From positions 18,200,082 to 18,264,081 of the forward strand of contig NC_019864.2 of assembly GCF_002234675.1 (NCBI RefSeq): a stretch of DNA of 64,000 bases, given 5' to 3'. The notes beneath the pieces were generated by a model, which searched no databases, was not told the DNA's origin, and was given only the letters and a program-made list of their open reading frames with translations. The position numbers and the translations under genes are program-made. This DNA comes from Oryzias latipes (Eukaryota; Chordata; Actinopteri; Beloniformes; Adrianichthyidae). Below, piece after piece: positions 36,900 to 61,908 of the stretch (the stretch's first letter is position 1; each line of letters opens with the position of its first letter).

Positions 36900-36980
36900 T
36901 CTTCCACTCCAATGCGCAAGCGCACTGATGTGTAAGAAACTGATTGGTTGGTGACGAGGAGGAGGGCGTGGACTCCACGA
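36900..36980. promoter_or_regulatory. Promoter-like cluster: NRF1 palindrome, CCAAT boxes, GC box
   Basis: TGCGCAAGCGCA at 36913-36924 is one base from the perfect NRF1 palindrome. 'tgattggttgg' (reverse CCAAT) follows within 15 bp, and 'gaggagggcgtgg' (GC/KLF box) follows that. The cluster lies in otherwise AT-rich DNA 600 bp upstream of the CpG-rich lncRNA first exon, and could be an upstream or alternative promoter. Confidence 0.45.
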
Positions 36981-37499
36981 GCTCCATAGATGGTCTCAAA
37001 GAGGCCTTGTTTTTCAATCGCGTTAATCCCATTTTTAGTGAGAAAAATAGTCTAAAATTTTAGAATTATCATACTAAAATTATATATTTACAAAATATAT
37101 ATGTCTTTGAATTATTTTTAAAGATATTGATAAATGCAACCTACATTACGTAGTTTTTACGTGTAAAAATAAACTAGTAGTTTGATAAAACAACAAAAGA
37201 AAGATAAGAACATCATTTATGTGATGTTCCACTATGTAGCATTAGTGAGTGACATTGTGCTCGTTTATCATAGAATCAATGGCATTTTTATATGCTTACT
37301 GCTCAGTAATTGGGTTTGTTTTGTGCAAATTTACAACATACTAGACACAAATTTATCTGTCTTTGCTCCAACTTCAGTAACTGGCTGCATTTCATTGGCA
37401 TTATTTGAAAAGAAATAGTGAGTTCCTGAATGTGCGCCGTGCAAACATAGACCAACATGTCGGGTTTTGCCATTTTGAAAACGGGGCCATAGAGGAAAT

Positions 37500-37722
37500 G
37501 GAGCTTGTGTTACGTTGAGAGGGAGGCGGGCAGAGCCGCAAAGCATTACCCCAGACAGAGGCGGGGAGTGAACACAAGCACAAGAGGAGCAACCCAGGGA
37601 GAGCGAAGAGACAGGCGGCCGCCGCGATGAGGCTGAAAAACCCGCTAAAACGAACGAAATTGGCTGAAAACATGATGCGCTCCATTGCCGACGACGGGGG
37701 ATAGATACGTCGAAAAGAATGG
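37500..37722 (+). promoter_or_regulatory. CpG-rich promoter and first exon of the CHASERR-like RNA
   Basis: GC-rich island (gaggcgggcagagccgc, gaggcggggag, caggcggccgccgcgatg) in AT-rich DNA, followed by a donor at 37723 (gtaaga). A 25-codon ORF (37627-37704) lies wholly in this exon; nothing shows that it is translated. Confidence 0.6.
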
Positions 37723-39481
37723 GTAAGATTTAGCAAGTAATCAGACATTTTGGCCGAAAAATACGGATCAGTGGCGCTTGGCAATATGGTGGAAAGGACG
37801 ACAGTTAGGCGCAGCGTTGTAAAAATGGCCATGGTGTTGTCAGCGACGAATATAAGGAAAAAACTATCTCCTGCTTTAAAATGACTTAAAAATGGGGTTT
37901 ATTTAAAGGAATTGGCATTGTTTGTGTTTCTGTTTTGAGTTAACCTAGTTAAATTGTGGTCATACCAATTTATTCTCGAAGTATTCGTTGTTATTTCAAC
38001 CTACGCATTTAAAATTTCCTTTGTCCTTGAAAGGGCAAATGCTCAAGTCTAAATTTATTCGACAAAAAACGCTGAAACAATGTAATGGCTCATATTTTAC
38101 CCACAATAACGATGCTGGTTGGTATAAACAGTACACTTAAGTACAATTTTGTTAATTTTCAGTTTATTAGATTTTTAAGGTTTTTAATCGGTTCCTGCAA
38201 CGAAATAAAAGCATTAAATAGCAGATTTTGGGCACAACGTTTTTCTTGAGTGGGTAAACCCAGTTTGTAACAAGATTTATGAACGTAATATAAGTCTTAA
38301 TACCCACTTTTTTATTATTATTAGAACAAATCGTGAGAAGTTGTAAAAACGATCTAAACATGATTTAAAGGTATAATTCTTAAACTGTGGACACCAGACT
38401 TCAACTACATTTTACTTTATTGGCAATTAGGTATTCTGTATGATATAAAAGCTCAGATATACTTCGAAATACAAAATAGGGTGTTGGCTTTTAACCCTTT
38501 AAGGTTCTGAATTCTGAAACATTATTAATAAAAATACATTTTCTCTTTTCAAGTTGCATTACTCCTTCAGGAAACTTAAAACCATATTCAGGGTTAAGAT
38601 CTTTACCATACGTAATGTGGTCTTCAAAAGAAAACACACTAGTACTATTTAAAAAAAATAAGAAATAAAATGTAATTAAATTAGTTGGACTTCTGGATCA
38701 AAGTTGTGGCATAGCCACAAATTAAATTGAGTGTTTCAGGCAATTAAAATACACTTTGTTTTGTATGTTGTGTTATATATTTAGGTTTCAAACTATATTT
38801 TTTTAAGTCAAAAGGATTAGTACCACCCTGCACCTAACAAAATGTCCACCGTAAGCTATTCTTGCGTAGATGTCAATGTTTAAAACATATTTATCTTTGT
38901 TACAATTGAGTCAAACTAATATAAACGAAACATTTGTTTTTGTTTTTTTAAATGTGCAAATACGTATTTAGTCTTTTCATTGTTTGTACATTAGATATTT
39001 GCCATTGCATAGTATTTCTTTGTTGGGTTAGGGTGTTTGCCAGCATAGGTTTGGTAAATTTTTAAACTACATAAATGTTCATAATTATGCTTTAATTTTG
39101 CAGACATCCTTCCAGAATAAGTCGGGTCTACGAAGAACAGCGTATTTCACCAAATCGAAATGGTACGTTTTTACTGATGTTGGACCACCTTTTATTTTAT
39201 TATTTGACACAGGAGCTGTGTCGTCTTCTGTTATACTATTGTAGCCACTAGGGTGTGCTGTTGTCTCGACAATTTTCTAATTGATCATTTTTTTATGTTA
39301 AAGGGCTGATGTTAAGCCACGAAAAACTGAAGAACTATGACGTTTGCGCTGACATAAATTGATTGTAAGTATGACTTTTAGGACTTGTAAGAATTGTATT
39401 GACGATTTCTTGCCTATATTTTCTTTGTGTTTAATCAGACTGCCTAGCTATAATGTCCATCTTGCAGGAGGATAGCCAGCA

Positions 39482-39495
39482 CTGCCCTCTAGTGT
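39482..39495 (-). promoter_or_regulatory. CTCF-like motif, reverse
   Basis: On the minus strand ACACTAGAGGGCAG matches CCASYAGRKGGCRS at 13 of 14 positions. It faces the forward motif at 36116, so the two are convergent around the lncRNA promoter. Confidence 0.4.
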
Positions 39496-42400
39496 AGCAT
39501 AATACAATGAAGTTGAATGTGATCAACAAATATTGTAGTTATCCGATTGCTAGCAACGATTTACGGATCGCTTGGCTCAATTTGAACAAACCTTTCTTGG
39601 CTGAAACTAGTGTATACGCTACTGTATTTGAGTACGTAAACTTAAAATGCCTAAAGTAATAATTGAAACATTTAGTGTACTATGTAAGGTCAAAATGCAA
39701 AAAAAAAAACTTTTAGGAAAGCGCTTAAAATTTATCGATGATGCTTATTTTTATCGTAGGTTCAGATTTGCACAATTATTGTAAAATAAAAAGCATTGGT
39801 TGTAATTAATTTTGACCTAGCTAGGGAACCTCGGAACATTTATTGTGAGGTTTAACTGATAAAGTTTTACGTTTACAACACTACCCTGCTAAAAATTACA
39901 TGGACAGTGTGGCCTGTTTAAATGCACACCAAATGTCCTAACATCTATCTGATTTCTCCAGTTATCCGATTTCTAGAGACCATGCAAACAGGATAATCCG
40001 ATGGCCTTTTTTAAATAAGAACAATTATCTCAAAGCGAGTTATTAGATTAGTGGGTGTAGATTTCTCCCAAAAAGTCCCACAGATTCCAATACTCAACAT
40101 TTTTCAATGCTTATCGGATTTGTCTTGGAGGTTTACATTTGGCCATAAGCTAATGAAACCCACAACAGGGAAATCACGCTATCAAGCTGTGGGACAATGG
40201 TTACGTTGGCGACATGTTTACCAAGAAGACATCCAAGAAACGTTTTGAAAAGTAATGGGAAGTTTGAAATTTAACTATTACAGACATTCTTAACAAAAAC
40301 ACATAGAATACAATTATTTGATTATTCAATGTCCAAGGTCAATTGCAAACATCTAATTCCTATAAGAACTTAAAATGAAATCCTCTTTAGCATTTGTTGC
40401 ACAGAATGCAAATGCAACAAATAATTGCTAAAGTTTAGTCACGGTTTGTCTAGTTTATGTTATTTTATAACACTCACCAAAATCCGTTTTACGTTCCATG
40501 CTTGTGGTACTTTTTTTTTTTTTACAAGAGTGATGGAAATTTTTTTATGAAAGATTCCCAAGGCAGTAAATACTTTGCGTAGTTGTAGGTCAGAACATAA
40601 AATTGCGTCATGCCCAATTTGAATGTTCTCCCTTTGGGTTGTTGAGGCAAAATGGATGCACCAAACCCCCTCAGTCCATTCCGAAACTCAAAGCTAACCC
40701 AATAGTTCTAAGTGATGCAGTTTTTTAAGTGACCACTGAAGGCAGATTTTTTTTGTGGGAACAATTTCCTGTGTTCTCCTACGTTAAAAAGTCCAGCGTT
40801 ACACAAAAACGAACTTATGTACTCTGGAAGGGCCTGATACCATTCCAAGTATCAAATTTCAAAGCCTTTTAAGTCACACGATGACACGGTTACTTGACAA
40901 TAACTAGCTGGCATAATATGCCAATAAAAAGGAGACATTTCATTTATTCAAATTTGGAATTTATGGTACTTTAGGAATGGATTTAGTTATAGCCGTCAAG
41001 AGTTCTAATAGAAAAATAACAAATTGATAGATGACCTATGACGTAGATAATACCATTATTCAAGGATCGGATCGCGTGATACTTAACAATTTACCTAACA
41101 GTTTGTTTTAAGGAATGTTAACATGATTTCCGCTAGGGTTCATTGTTTCAAATAGTTCACTTTTTTACCACCACTGTCCAAGGTTTTTAAGCTTCATCAT
41201 TACTTTATTATTGTCTCGTGGTAGTAAGAAAAATATCCTAAATGTCGAGGAAGAGAACAATCAGCTTCCCGTCTATATGTTGATTTGTGGACTCCACCTG
41301 CTAATCCTGTCATCAACACATCATGGGCTAAATTTTATTGGTTGATGCGACACAAATTCTTTGCCAATGTTCAAATATTTGAACTTCTGTGGTGAATATT
41401 TACCACTCCCCAAAACACAATTTTGCTAGAGCTCCTATGTGCCTGTACATTGACTTAACATTGAAACTGGCCGCCCCTGAACAAATCGAGCTCTGTGTGA
41501 ACGTAACATTATGAAGCAAGGATGCCTATTTACTTTGGGGTAATGGCGGAAGTTAAGTATAAGTGAACAATGTAAAGTTGTGTGCAATACTAACCAAAAT
41601 AAATCCCTTAGAGTGCAAAACTGAAGAATCCAGTCTCAAAAAAAGTAGGCAAACATCTGACATCTGACCTAAAGAAAACGTGGTGGTTAGAGAGGTAAAA
41701 ATACTTAGTGACTATCAGAGTTATTTTGACTACAAAGTGTTACTCTTGTAGTTTTTCCCTTTCTCGATCGGGCAATAATTTCCAATGATTAAAGGAAAAC
41801 TGAAAGAAAGTGTAAAAATTGTTACGATTCTCTGCTATTCAAATCAAGTCTTAAGAACCATTGTGTGAAAGTAGCACTAGGCATCATGCATCTCATTAAA
41901 CCAAAATGAGTATCCAATTTAGAATATTATTTTGGGGTGCATAAACATTTTTTAGGGGGGATATTCGTGGGGATATTCCAACATATTTTCAGCTTTCTCT
42001 TTAGTTTAACTTACATGTTGTGTTGTTATATCCATGGTATGAGGTAGCAATATAAGGAACTGAAACTAATTATCTTTAAAGTTAGGATACTTGGAAACTG
42101 AATGTTCATGCTCACATACTGTGTTCTTATCATTTTTCTTGCATTTCTTCCACAGTGAAAACATGAGACCAAGGATTGGACTTTCAAATTGGAAAGAAAA
42201 AGAAGACACCTCTGTAAGTTTGGTCTTTTTGATCTAAATATTTTCATCGTCTTGTTTATTGATACAACTCCAACAATAAAGTTCAGACACATTGTTTAGT
42301 AAAAACGCATCTTTGCCCAACCTTTTCTTATAATACATTACATAGATACATTTCCCTGGTAAGTCAATTTCATAGATAAAAGATTTAATATACATTAGTG

Positions 42401-42559
42401 TTCGCAGGAACACTAATGTAATATATGGGAATATATTTTAATGGAGAAAAAAAGAGAGTTGGATGGTGTGTTACAATATTCAGGGCTGGGGGATATTTAA
42501 CAGTCATGGTTTTTTGTGAGTTCTCCCACTTATAAAGAGGGAAGGTCTAATGTTTTTCA

Positions 42560-43300
42560 TAGATGCACTTTAATTGTAATTTTTTTTAATGAATGTATAT
42601 GTACAATGATGCAAAAAAATATATATTTGGTCAACAACAAAGGCTCGCCCTCATACTTTGTAATGGAACCATGATTACCAATAACAGAGGCCAAAGATTT
42701 TCTGTAGGTCTTCACTCTGGCCCATTCTTCCATGCAGATGTGTGAAGTTTTGAGACTGTTGCTGACAGACTTTTAAAAACCTCTTCGGCTTCTCTATTGT
42801 GTTGAGGTCCAAAAACTGCCCAAGTCACTCCAGAACATGGAAGTGCCTTTTACAAAACCACTTCTTTGTTGCCTTGATGAATCATTGTCATACTAGAGGA
42901 TTGAGCCATGTTTCATCACTCAATGCTCTTAATTATGGAAGGTTTTTGCCCAAAATCTCACCATACATGGCCCTGTCATTTTTTTCCCCCTTAATATGGA
43001 TCAGCCATCCTGTCGCTTTTGCAGAAAACCAGCCCTTAAGCGTGATGTTTTCATTCCCATCCTTCACAGTGGGTATGGTGTTCTTGGGGTGCAACTCTGC
43101 ATTCTTCCTCCTCCAAACACTGCAAGTGGCAGTTATTCCAAAGAGTTCCATTTTGGTCTCATCTGACCACATGACATTCTCCCAGTTGTACTTCGTATCA
43201 TCCAGATGGTCTCTGGCAATCTCTAGACGAGCCTGAACATGTTCTGGCTTAGGCATTAGGACCTTTGAACCACTACAAGATTTCAATCCAATACTATGTA
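42560..43300 (-). pseudogene. Degenerate Tc1/mariner transposase fragment
   Basis: Minus-strand reading of 43286-42933 shows the Tc1 transposase core: ARLEIARDHLDDTKYNWENV, MWSDETKMELFG (catalytic-region DE context), WRRKNAELHPKNTIPTVK, and AMYGEILGKNL. The N-terminal DNA-binding half is missing. Downstream of 42933 the match continues, interrupted by frameshifts and stops, to about 42650. Not functional. Sits in the last intron of the CHASERR-like RNA, antisense to it. Confidence 0.85.
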
Positions 43301-43909
43301 GTGTGTTACCACACTGGTGCCATACAATACTGGTAACAAGTGGAGGATAGAAGAGCTTCTTAAAGGAGTAACAGGTCAGAAGGCTGGTTTTGTTGCTTGT
43401 ATGTAGGAGCTACATAGGCCTATGAATTTTCTGCATCATTATACATCATACAATGTTGTGAACATTACAGACCCCTCTTATCTTTAAAAAAGGAACAACT
43501 CTAAATAATCTGTGACTGTCAGTTACTTTTTTATCCAGTAAAGCTGGTATAAGGTGGCCAACGTAAAAACTAGGGCCAAGATGCACATCAAGTCAATGTT
43601 GACAAGGACATCAGTAGTCTTTTAATAAATAAAATCTTACCTGCTCCATTTGCAATAAGTGGTGACAACCTGATTAGAAAAAAACAAAGTATTTAACACC
43701 ATAAACATAAGAGATGATTCTTAAAAAGATGAATATATTTTAAAAAAAAGAGATGTTTTACAAATCGGATGAGGACCTGCATACATTTAAGCATCACTAA
43801 CCTGTAATTTCTGATGATTATATTGTGCATGATGAGCGCCAGATTCTATCAATGTTAATGCATTTCTCATCTTAAAATTTCATTTTGTTAACCTTAGGTT
43901 AGTGAGTTA

Positions 43910-43985
43910 CACAATTCAATTCAAGTTTATGTATGTAGCCCAATACTACAACAATAGTCGTCTCAAAGGGCTTCATGCCGGAAAT
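43910..43985. repeat. Dispersed repeat fragment (ttcaattcaagtttatgtat type)
   Basis: 'acaattcaattcaagtttat' followed by 'gtagcccaatactacaacaa' and 'gtctcaaagggctt' resembles a very common teleost repeat tail (..tttatatagcgccaaatca..caaggcgctt..). Only about 75 bp remain. Confidence 0.55.
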
Positions 43986-44788
43986 TATACGTTAAATTGT
44001 AAGTTAAAATCAATCCCTCAATAACTATTGTGCAGTCTAGTCAGTTTTACAGTGAAATCACTTCTTTCCACAATACCTGGAGGTACATTTTGTTTGACCG
44101 ACTATCTCCATTAAATTAAAATTTTACCATTACCGGACAAAAGACCGGTTAATAGGTTTTCTTGATGGATCTTTTATTTTTTTTTATAAACAAAAAACAG
44201 GGACTCAAATTATTTTTATCTTACTTAAGACTTAAAACATTTTAATGTAAATTGCAAGAAGCCTAAATTAATTCAAAGTAGCTTATAATGATAAGTAATT
44301 TGGTTTAGTGTTCCCTCCTGTTGTATCTTTGGGCAATAAGTCAACAATTTCCGCCAACTCTTTCTCACTGTTACCAAATTCTTGTATTTTTTTTTTTATC
44401 ATATCAAATTAAAAAATAAACAACAATAATTAAACATTAATTAACTTTTAGTTTTGTTAGACAATGCCAAAAAGCTATTTGCATACCTAACTGTTGTGCT
44501 CTACGATGTCAGTGTAGTGTAATTAAGACTGCCCGAATGTCTCCTTAATTTAATTTCTATAATTATATACCCCTGGTGGTCACTTGGTGAATTTTTCGTA
44601 AACCTTTGGTTTACTTTTCCAGAAGAGTTCAGTAGGGATTCAGTAAATATTTTTATAAACGGAAGTATTGTTAACACATTGGCAGGTCTGACTGGTAAAG
44701 TGCAACTTAGTTCATCACTTCTCTTTTTGTAATGTCTTACTAACAATTGCGTAGAATGATAATGTTTTTATTTTATTTGTGATATTAC

Positions 44789-46072
44789 CAGTGATGAAAG
44801 TCTTCCGGGAATTCCCGGAAATCCGGGTTTTTGAGCAAACCGAACGTACTTTCCGGGAAATAAAGACCTGATCTCTACGGACAAATCGCTTTCCGGATTA
44901 AAAAATGGTCTGAAATCAGCTACTTTTAGCTTTATTTTCTATATTTCTCCGCAGATCGCTTCCTCTATGGTCGTGGCCATCTCTCGTCTTCCCGGCCTAA
45001 TTGACCAATGACGGGACGTTTTAGTTGCTTTCGGATGCGTCGACGGGTCTGATTGGCTCTGTCTGCACCACGTGGTCAGCGTGACTTGATTCCCTAGAGA
45101 CCAAAACTGGCGGACCCACGCTAAACTTTCACAAACACATCTGAAGAGTTTGCGATCAAATTTGTGTTAAAATAATGGCAGGCATCGTCATTATTGAGCG
45201 TGGTCACGACCTCAGTTGTGAGAAGACGATAAAAAACAAATTGAAGTGGTCTTGGCTGGAAAAAAAAGATTTTTAAGGTAGTGTAGGTCAAATACTTTTT
45301 TGTGTAAAATAATCTCAAAACCACATTTTGAAATAATTTCAATTTTAGTTTTGAGTTTCAGTTTTTATTTTGAATACATTTCTTTATCTAATTTATTTGT
45401 ATTTCCTAATTACCATGATTTAGTTCAGTATAGTTGACATTAATTATAAGTATTTGATGGTTTGGACCCGCACTCCCTTAAAAAATAATGTTTACAATGT
45501 TTAGTTTAGTTTGTATGTTTGTTTTGATATTTCCCAGATTACTTAGTATTGGTGTTAAAGAATTGATGTATTATGTTATAGAATTATAGTTTAAAGCAGA
45601 TCCCATATTTTGATGTAATTATATTTTGAGAAAACAGTGCAAGTGGATGTTGTACATCAGTCATTTCTAAAGCAGAAATAATGTATAAATAACTGAGGTA
45701 TTTTCATAGAATATCATAGTTACTGGTGTTCTTTTTGCCATTTGGGGCTTTGATGTTACTATATTTTAGCAATTGTATGTTTTGCAGCTTTAAGGAAAAG
45801 CGTAGATTGTAGGATTGTGTTACTTTGAGCAATTTTCCAAATTCTTTTTTAGGACCAGCAAGTCCTTAATGGAGAGTCAAACTAGGGGTTTGAATGACAA
45901 ATCATGATGCTCCAATTAGTCTTAGTTTCTTGATAAAGAAGTGAATAACTAGTTGCCAGAATGCACCAGAATGCATCTAAGACCACGTATTTTTCCAAAA
46001 TTTCGCTCTGTGCCCGCCATATCGCTCAAAGAAAAGTTCAGGGATTTTTTCCTTGCCTGACTTTCATCACTG
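44789..46072. mobile_element. Non-autonomous DNA transposon with 14-bp TIRs
   Basis: Termini CAGTGATGAAAGTC (44789) and GACTTTCATCACTG (ends 46072) are perfect inverted repeats. The flanking hexamer TATTAC is directly repeated (44783-44788 and 46073-46078), suggesting a 6-bp target duplication. Length 1284 bp; no transposase ORF. The left third is GC-richer and includes 'ttgaccaatgacgggacg' and 'caccacgtggtcagcgtgac'. It ends 363 bp before the last exon of the CHASERR-like RNA. Confidence 0.8.
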
Positions 46073-46745
46073 TATTACGCTTATATCTTGGTAAGATTTC
46101 ATTGTCTTAAGTTTCTGACTAAAATGTTTGTCTACATTTTATTCCTGATCTTAATCAGAATTCACATTGGTTCGATGTTAGCGCAATTATTTGGCATAGG
46201 ACTTTTTTGTGAGAAAAAAAGTTTTTTGTTTTATACTTAGTTTTCAGAAATGTAAATCGAAAATGCTTGGTCTTCTGTGTTTGCTAATGAAACTTGAGGT
46301 TTTCTCAAATTGAATTTTTTGTTTTAGTACATTAGATTTGCTTTTCTTAATTGATTGTAAGTCATGTGTTTTTCCCAATTTCGGATACACTGTGGGCTTA
46401 CTACTTTTCCTTCTTTTTTTTTTTATCCTATCAAGAACCCATTCAACTGGATATTACGGAAGTGGACACAGCATTGTTTAAATGGAAGATGGTCACCAAT
46501 TTGGCGATTGGCCAAATTTTAACAAGATGGAACTTTACTTTTCGGGCTTGGACATAAATGTTTAAAATTGTTTTTATTTTATTTATTTTTTGGATCCTTT
46601 TTCTTGACCACCACATGGACTTTGGGATCATGCTTACTGTTGGATGTGCTGACATTTTAATTTCTGTTTTTGGGAAACTCAAAATCAGTGTTTGTACATT
46701 TGAAATCCAGATGTTATCTTAAATAAAGTGTATGTTCTTCATTGT

Positions 46746-48224
46746 TTTTTCCCCCGCTGGCTTTGTTTCAAAGAGATCGGTTTGCAAATCAAGCCAATTG
46801 TTTTCGCATGAATGTTGGTTCTGTATCGAATGATGATCAAAATGTATCAGAGGTCGATTATTCAGTTGATTGCGTTTTTATTGTTTTCAGAAGAAAACAA
46901 AGAATAAATTATGAAATGGTAAATAATTTGAATTTTTCTATTGAAATTTTTAACTTCAGATTTCACTAGCTTTAAATAAATCTGTGATGGTGTCAAAGAA
47001 ACAAGGAACACAATAATCCATGAGGTTATGGTTTCCATCTGAAATGGTTACCAGTACCTAGCTTGGAAGGCTTTCTAAGATGGCCACTATTTTGTCCGTC
47101 TTCCTGTCTGAAAAGGAAGTGATGCAATTGGTTGCAAAATTTATTCTTTTACTCTATCTTTTTTTATTAAGTGAGAGAAAGCTCTTGTTTTGGTCATTTA
47201 CCTTAAGGCATAAAATAAATGTAAGTTTCTATAAAAGTATTTTTTTAAACCTTATAAAAGGGGAGGGACTTGGACATCACCTGAGAGTGGGGTAAATGAA
47301 AATAACGTCAATCAAAAGCAAAGCTTTCAGAGCAGGGAAGGAGCTCTAGATGGCGGTTGAGCCTTGGGAAAGGTGCCAGTTTTTCGGACCGTTTTTTGCT
47401 CGATAGCGTTTGATACTCGATTGATTTAGTAAGCGGATGTTATTCGATGACATTTTCTACGGATTTCTATGCGTTTTAGGTGGTTTTTGTGCTGTTTTCC
47501 GTGAGCTGAAAGAGCCGTCTGCTGGCGGAGTGCTTGTCGTTGTTTTCCATTCTGGGCTCTGGCAGCCATGGCGCGCCTCCATTTTTAGTGATCTCTGCTC
47601 GCCTCTGTCGGTGCAGACAGTGTTAGCCGATGCAGACTGTAAAGGCCTACATGCTTTTTTTGGGAAACAAAATAATTATTTTTTTTTTTTTTACAAATGA
47701 CTAACCTCTTACTTACACGGCGTATTTGTATTTTTGTCACGTATGTTTAGATTTCCACGAAGAAAACGGGAATCTAATCGTTTGTTTTTCACGCGAGCGA
47801 TTTTCTTTGTATACAATTGTAATATTTACATTACGGCATTTATCATTATGTTTTTTCTGTCCGTAAATATAGTTTTTCGAAAGCTTCTTGTGATGACGCA
47901 GTTAAAATTTACGACAAGCGGCTTGATCCATGGACTATTTTGAAAGTGACCGAACATTGAACAGACCACCAGAGCCACAGCACCTGTTTTTGTTCTAGGC
48001 TTTATTCAAGTGAGCGATTAGTAGTTTTAGGTAAATAAGTCGATTTGAGGCCATTTTCTTAAGTCCGGTCGCAAACGCCTGTTTTTTTTTTAACCTGCTA
48101 AAGCACCCGAGCTAAAGCAGTCCAATGGGACTTGTATGATAGTTGAAGCTTCCTCTTAACTTTTTGACAGCAAATACCAGGACACAAAACGCCACCACTG
48201 TATCAGCTTTTTGAGACGGCAACG
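46746..48224 (+). promoter_or_regulatory. chd2 promoter and 5' UTR region
   Basis: Between the lncRNA poly(A) signal and the chd2 ATG. The sequence becomes richer in CpG and G/C words from 47080, with two YY1-like motifs (aagatggccac at 47077, agatggcgg at 47348) and 'gcagccatggcgcgcc' near 47560. A donor-like gtaagc at 47429 and an acceptor cttttttgacag-like site ending 48171 suggest a noncoding exon 1 spliced to the exon with the start codon. The exact structure is uncertain. Confidence 0.5.

Positions 48225-61908
<13,684 letters not shown>

Larger units (their letters stand above)
34501..37500. other. fam174b-lncRNA intergenic region
   Basis: Three kilobases of AT-rich sequence with no coding signal. 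Two things stand out and are listed separately: a CTCF-like motif at 36116-36129, and an NRF1/CCAAT/GC-box cluster at about 36900-36980. Confidence 0.6.
37500..46745 (+). ncRNA. chaserr: CHASERR-like long noncoding RNA upstream of chd2 (5-exon model)
   Basis: Spliced transcript model with no protein gene. Exon 1 ends 37722 (aatgg|gtaaga) in a CpG-rich promoter region; its start is not known. Exon 2 is 39104-39162 (tttgcag| ... |gtacgt). Exon 3 is 39304-39364 (|gtaagt). Exon 4 is 42156-42213 (ttccacag| ... |gtaagt). Exon 5 is 46436 to about 46745 with AATAAA at 46722-46727. Exon 5 has two AAGATGG motifs (46486-46492, 46524-46530) and further ATGG words (46482, 46615). Mammalian CHASERR is a multi-exon, nuclear, cis-acting repressor of CHD2. 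It is transcribed in the same direction just upstream of CHD2, with AARAUGR-type motifs conserved in its last exon. Position, strand, exon count and motif agree; the identity is inference. Introns hold a Tc1 fossil and a TIR element. Confidence 0.65.

Noticed and set aside
37627..37704. 25-codon plus-strand ORF in the lncRNA first exon
   Set aside because: Complete within the exon, but too short to support as a gene without conservation or ribosome data.
37401..37832. 143-codon minus-strand ORF across the lncRNA first exon
   Set aside because: It runs antisense through a CpG island and across the clear donor at 37723. It shows no family resemblance and its length is expected from GC-rich DNA.
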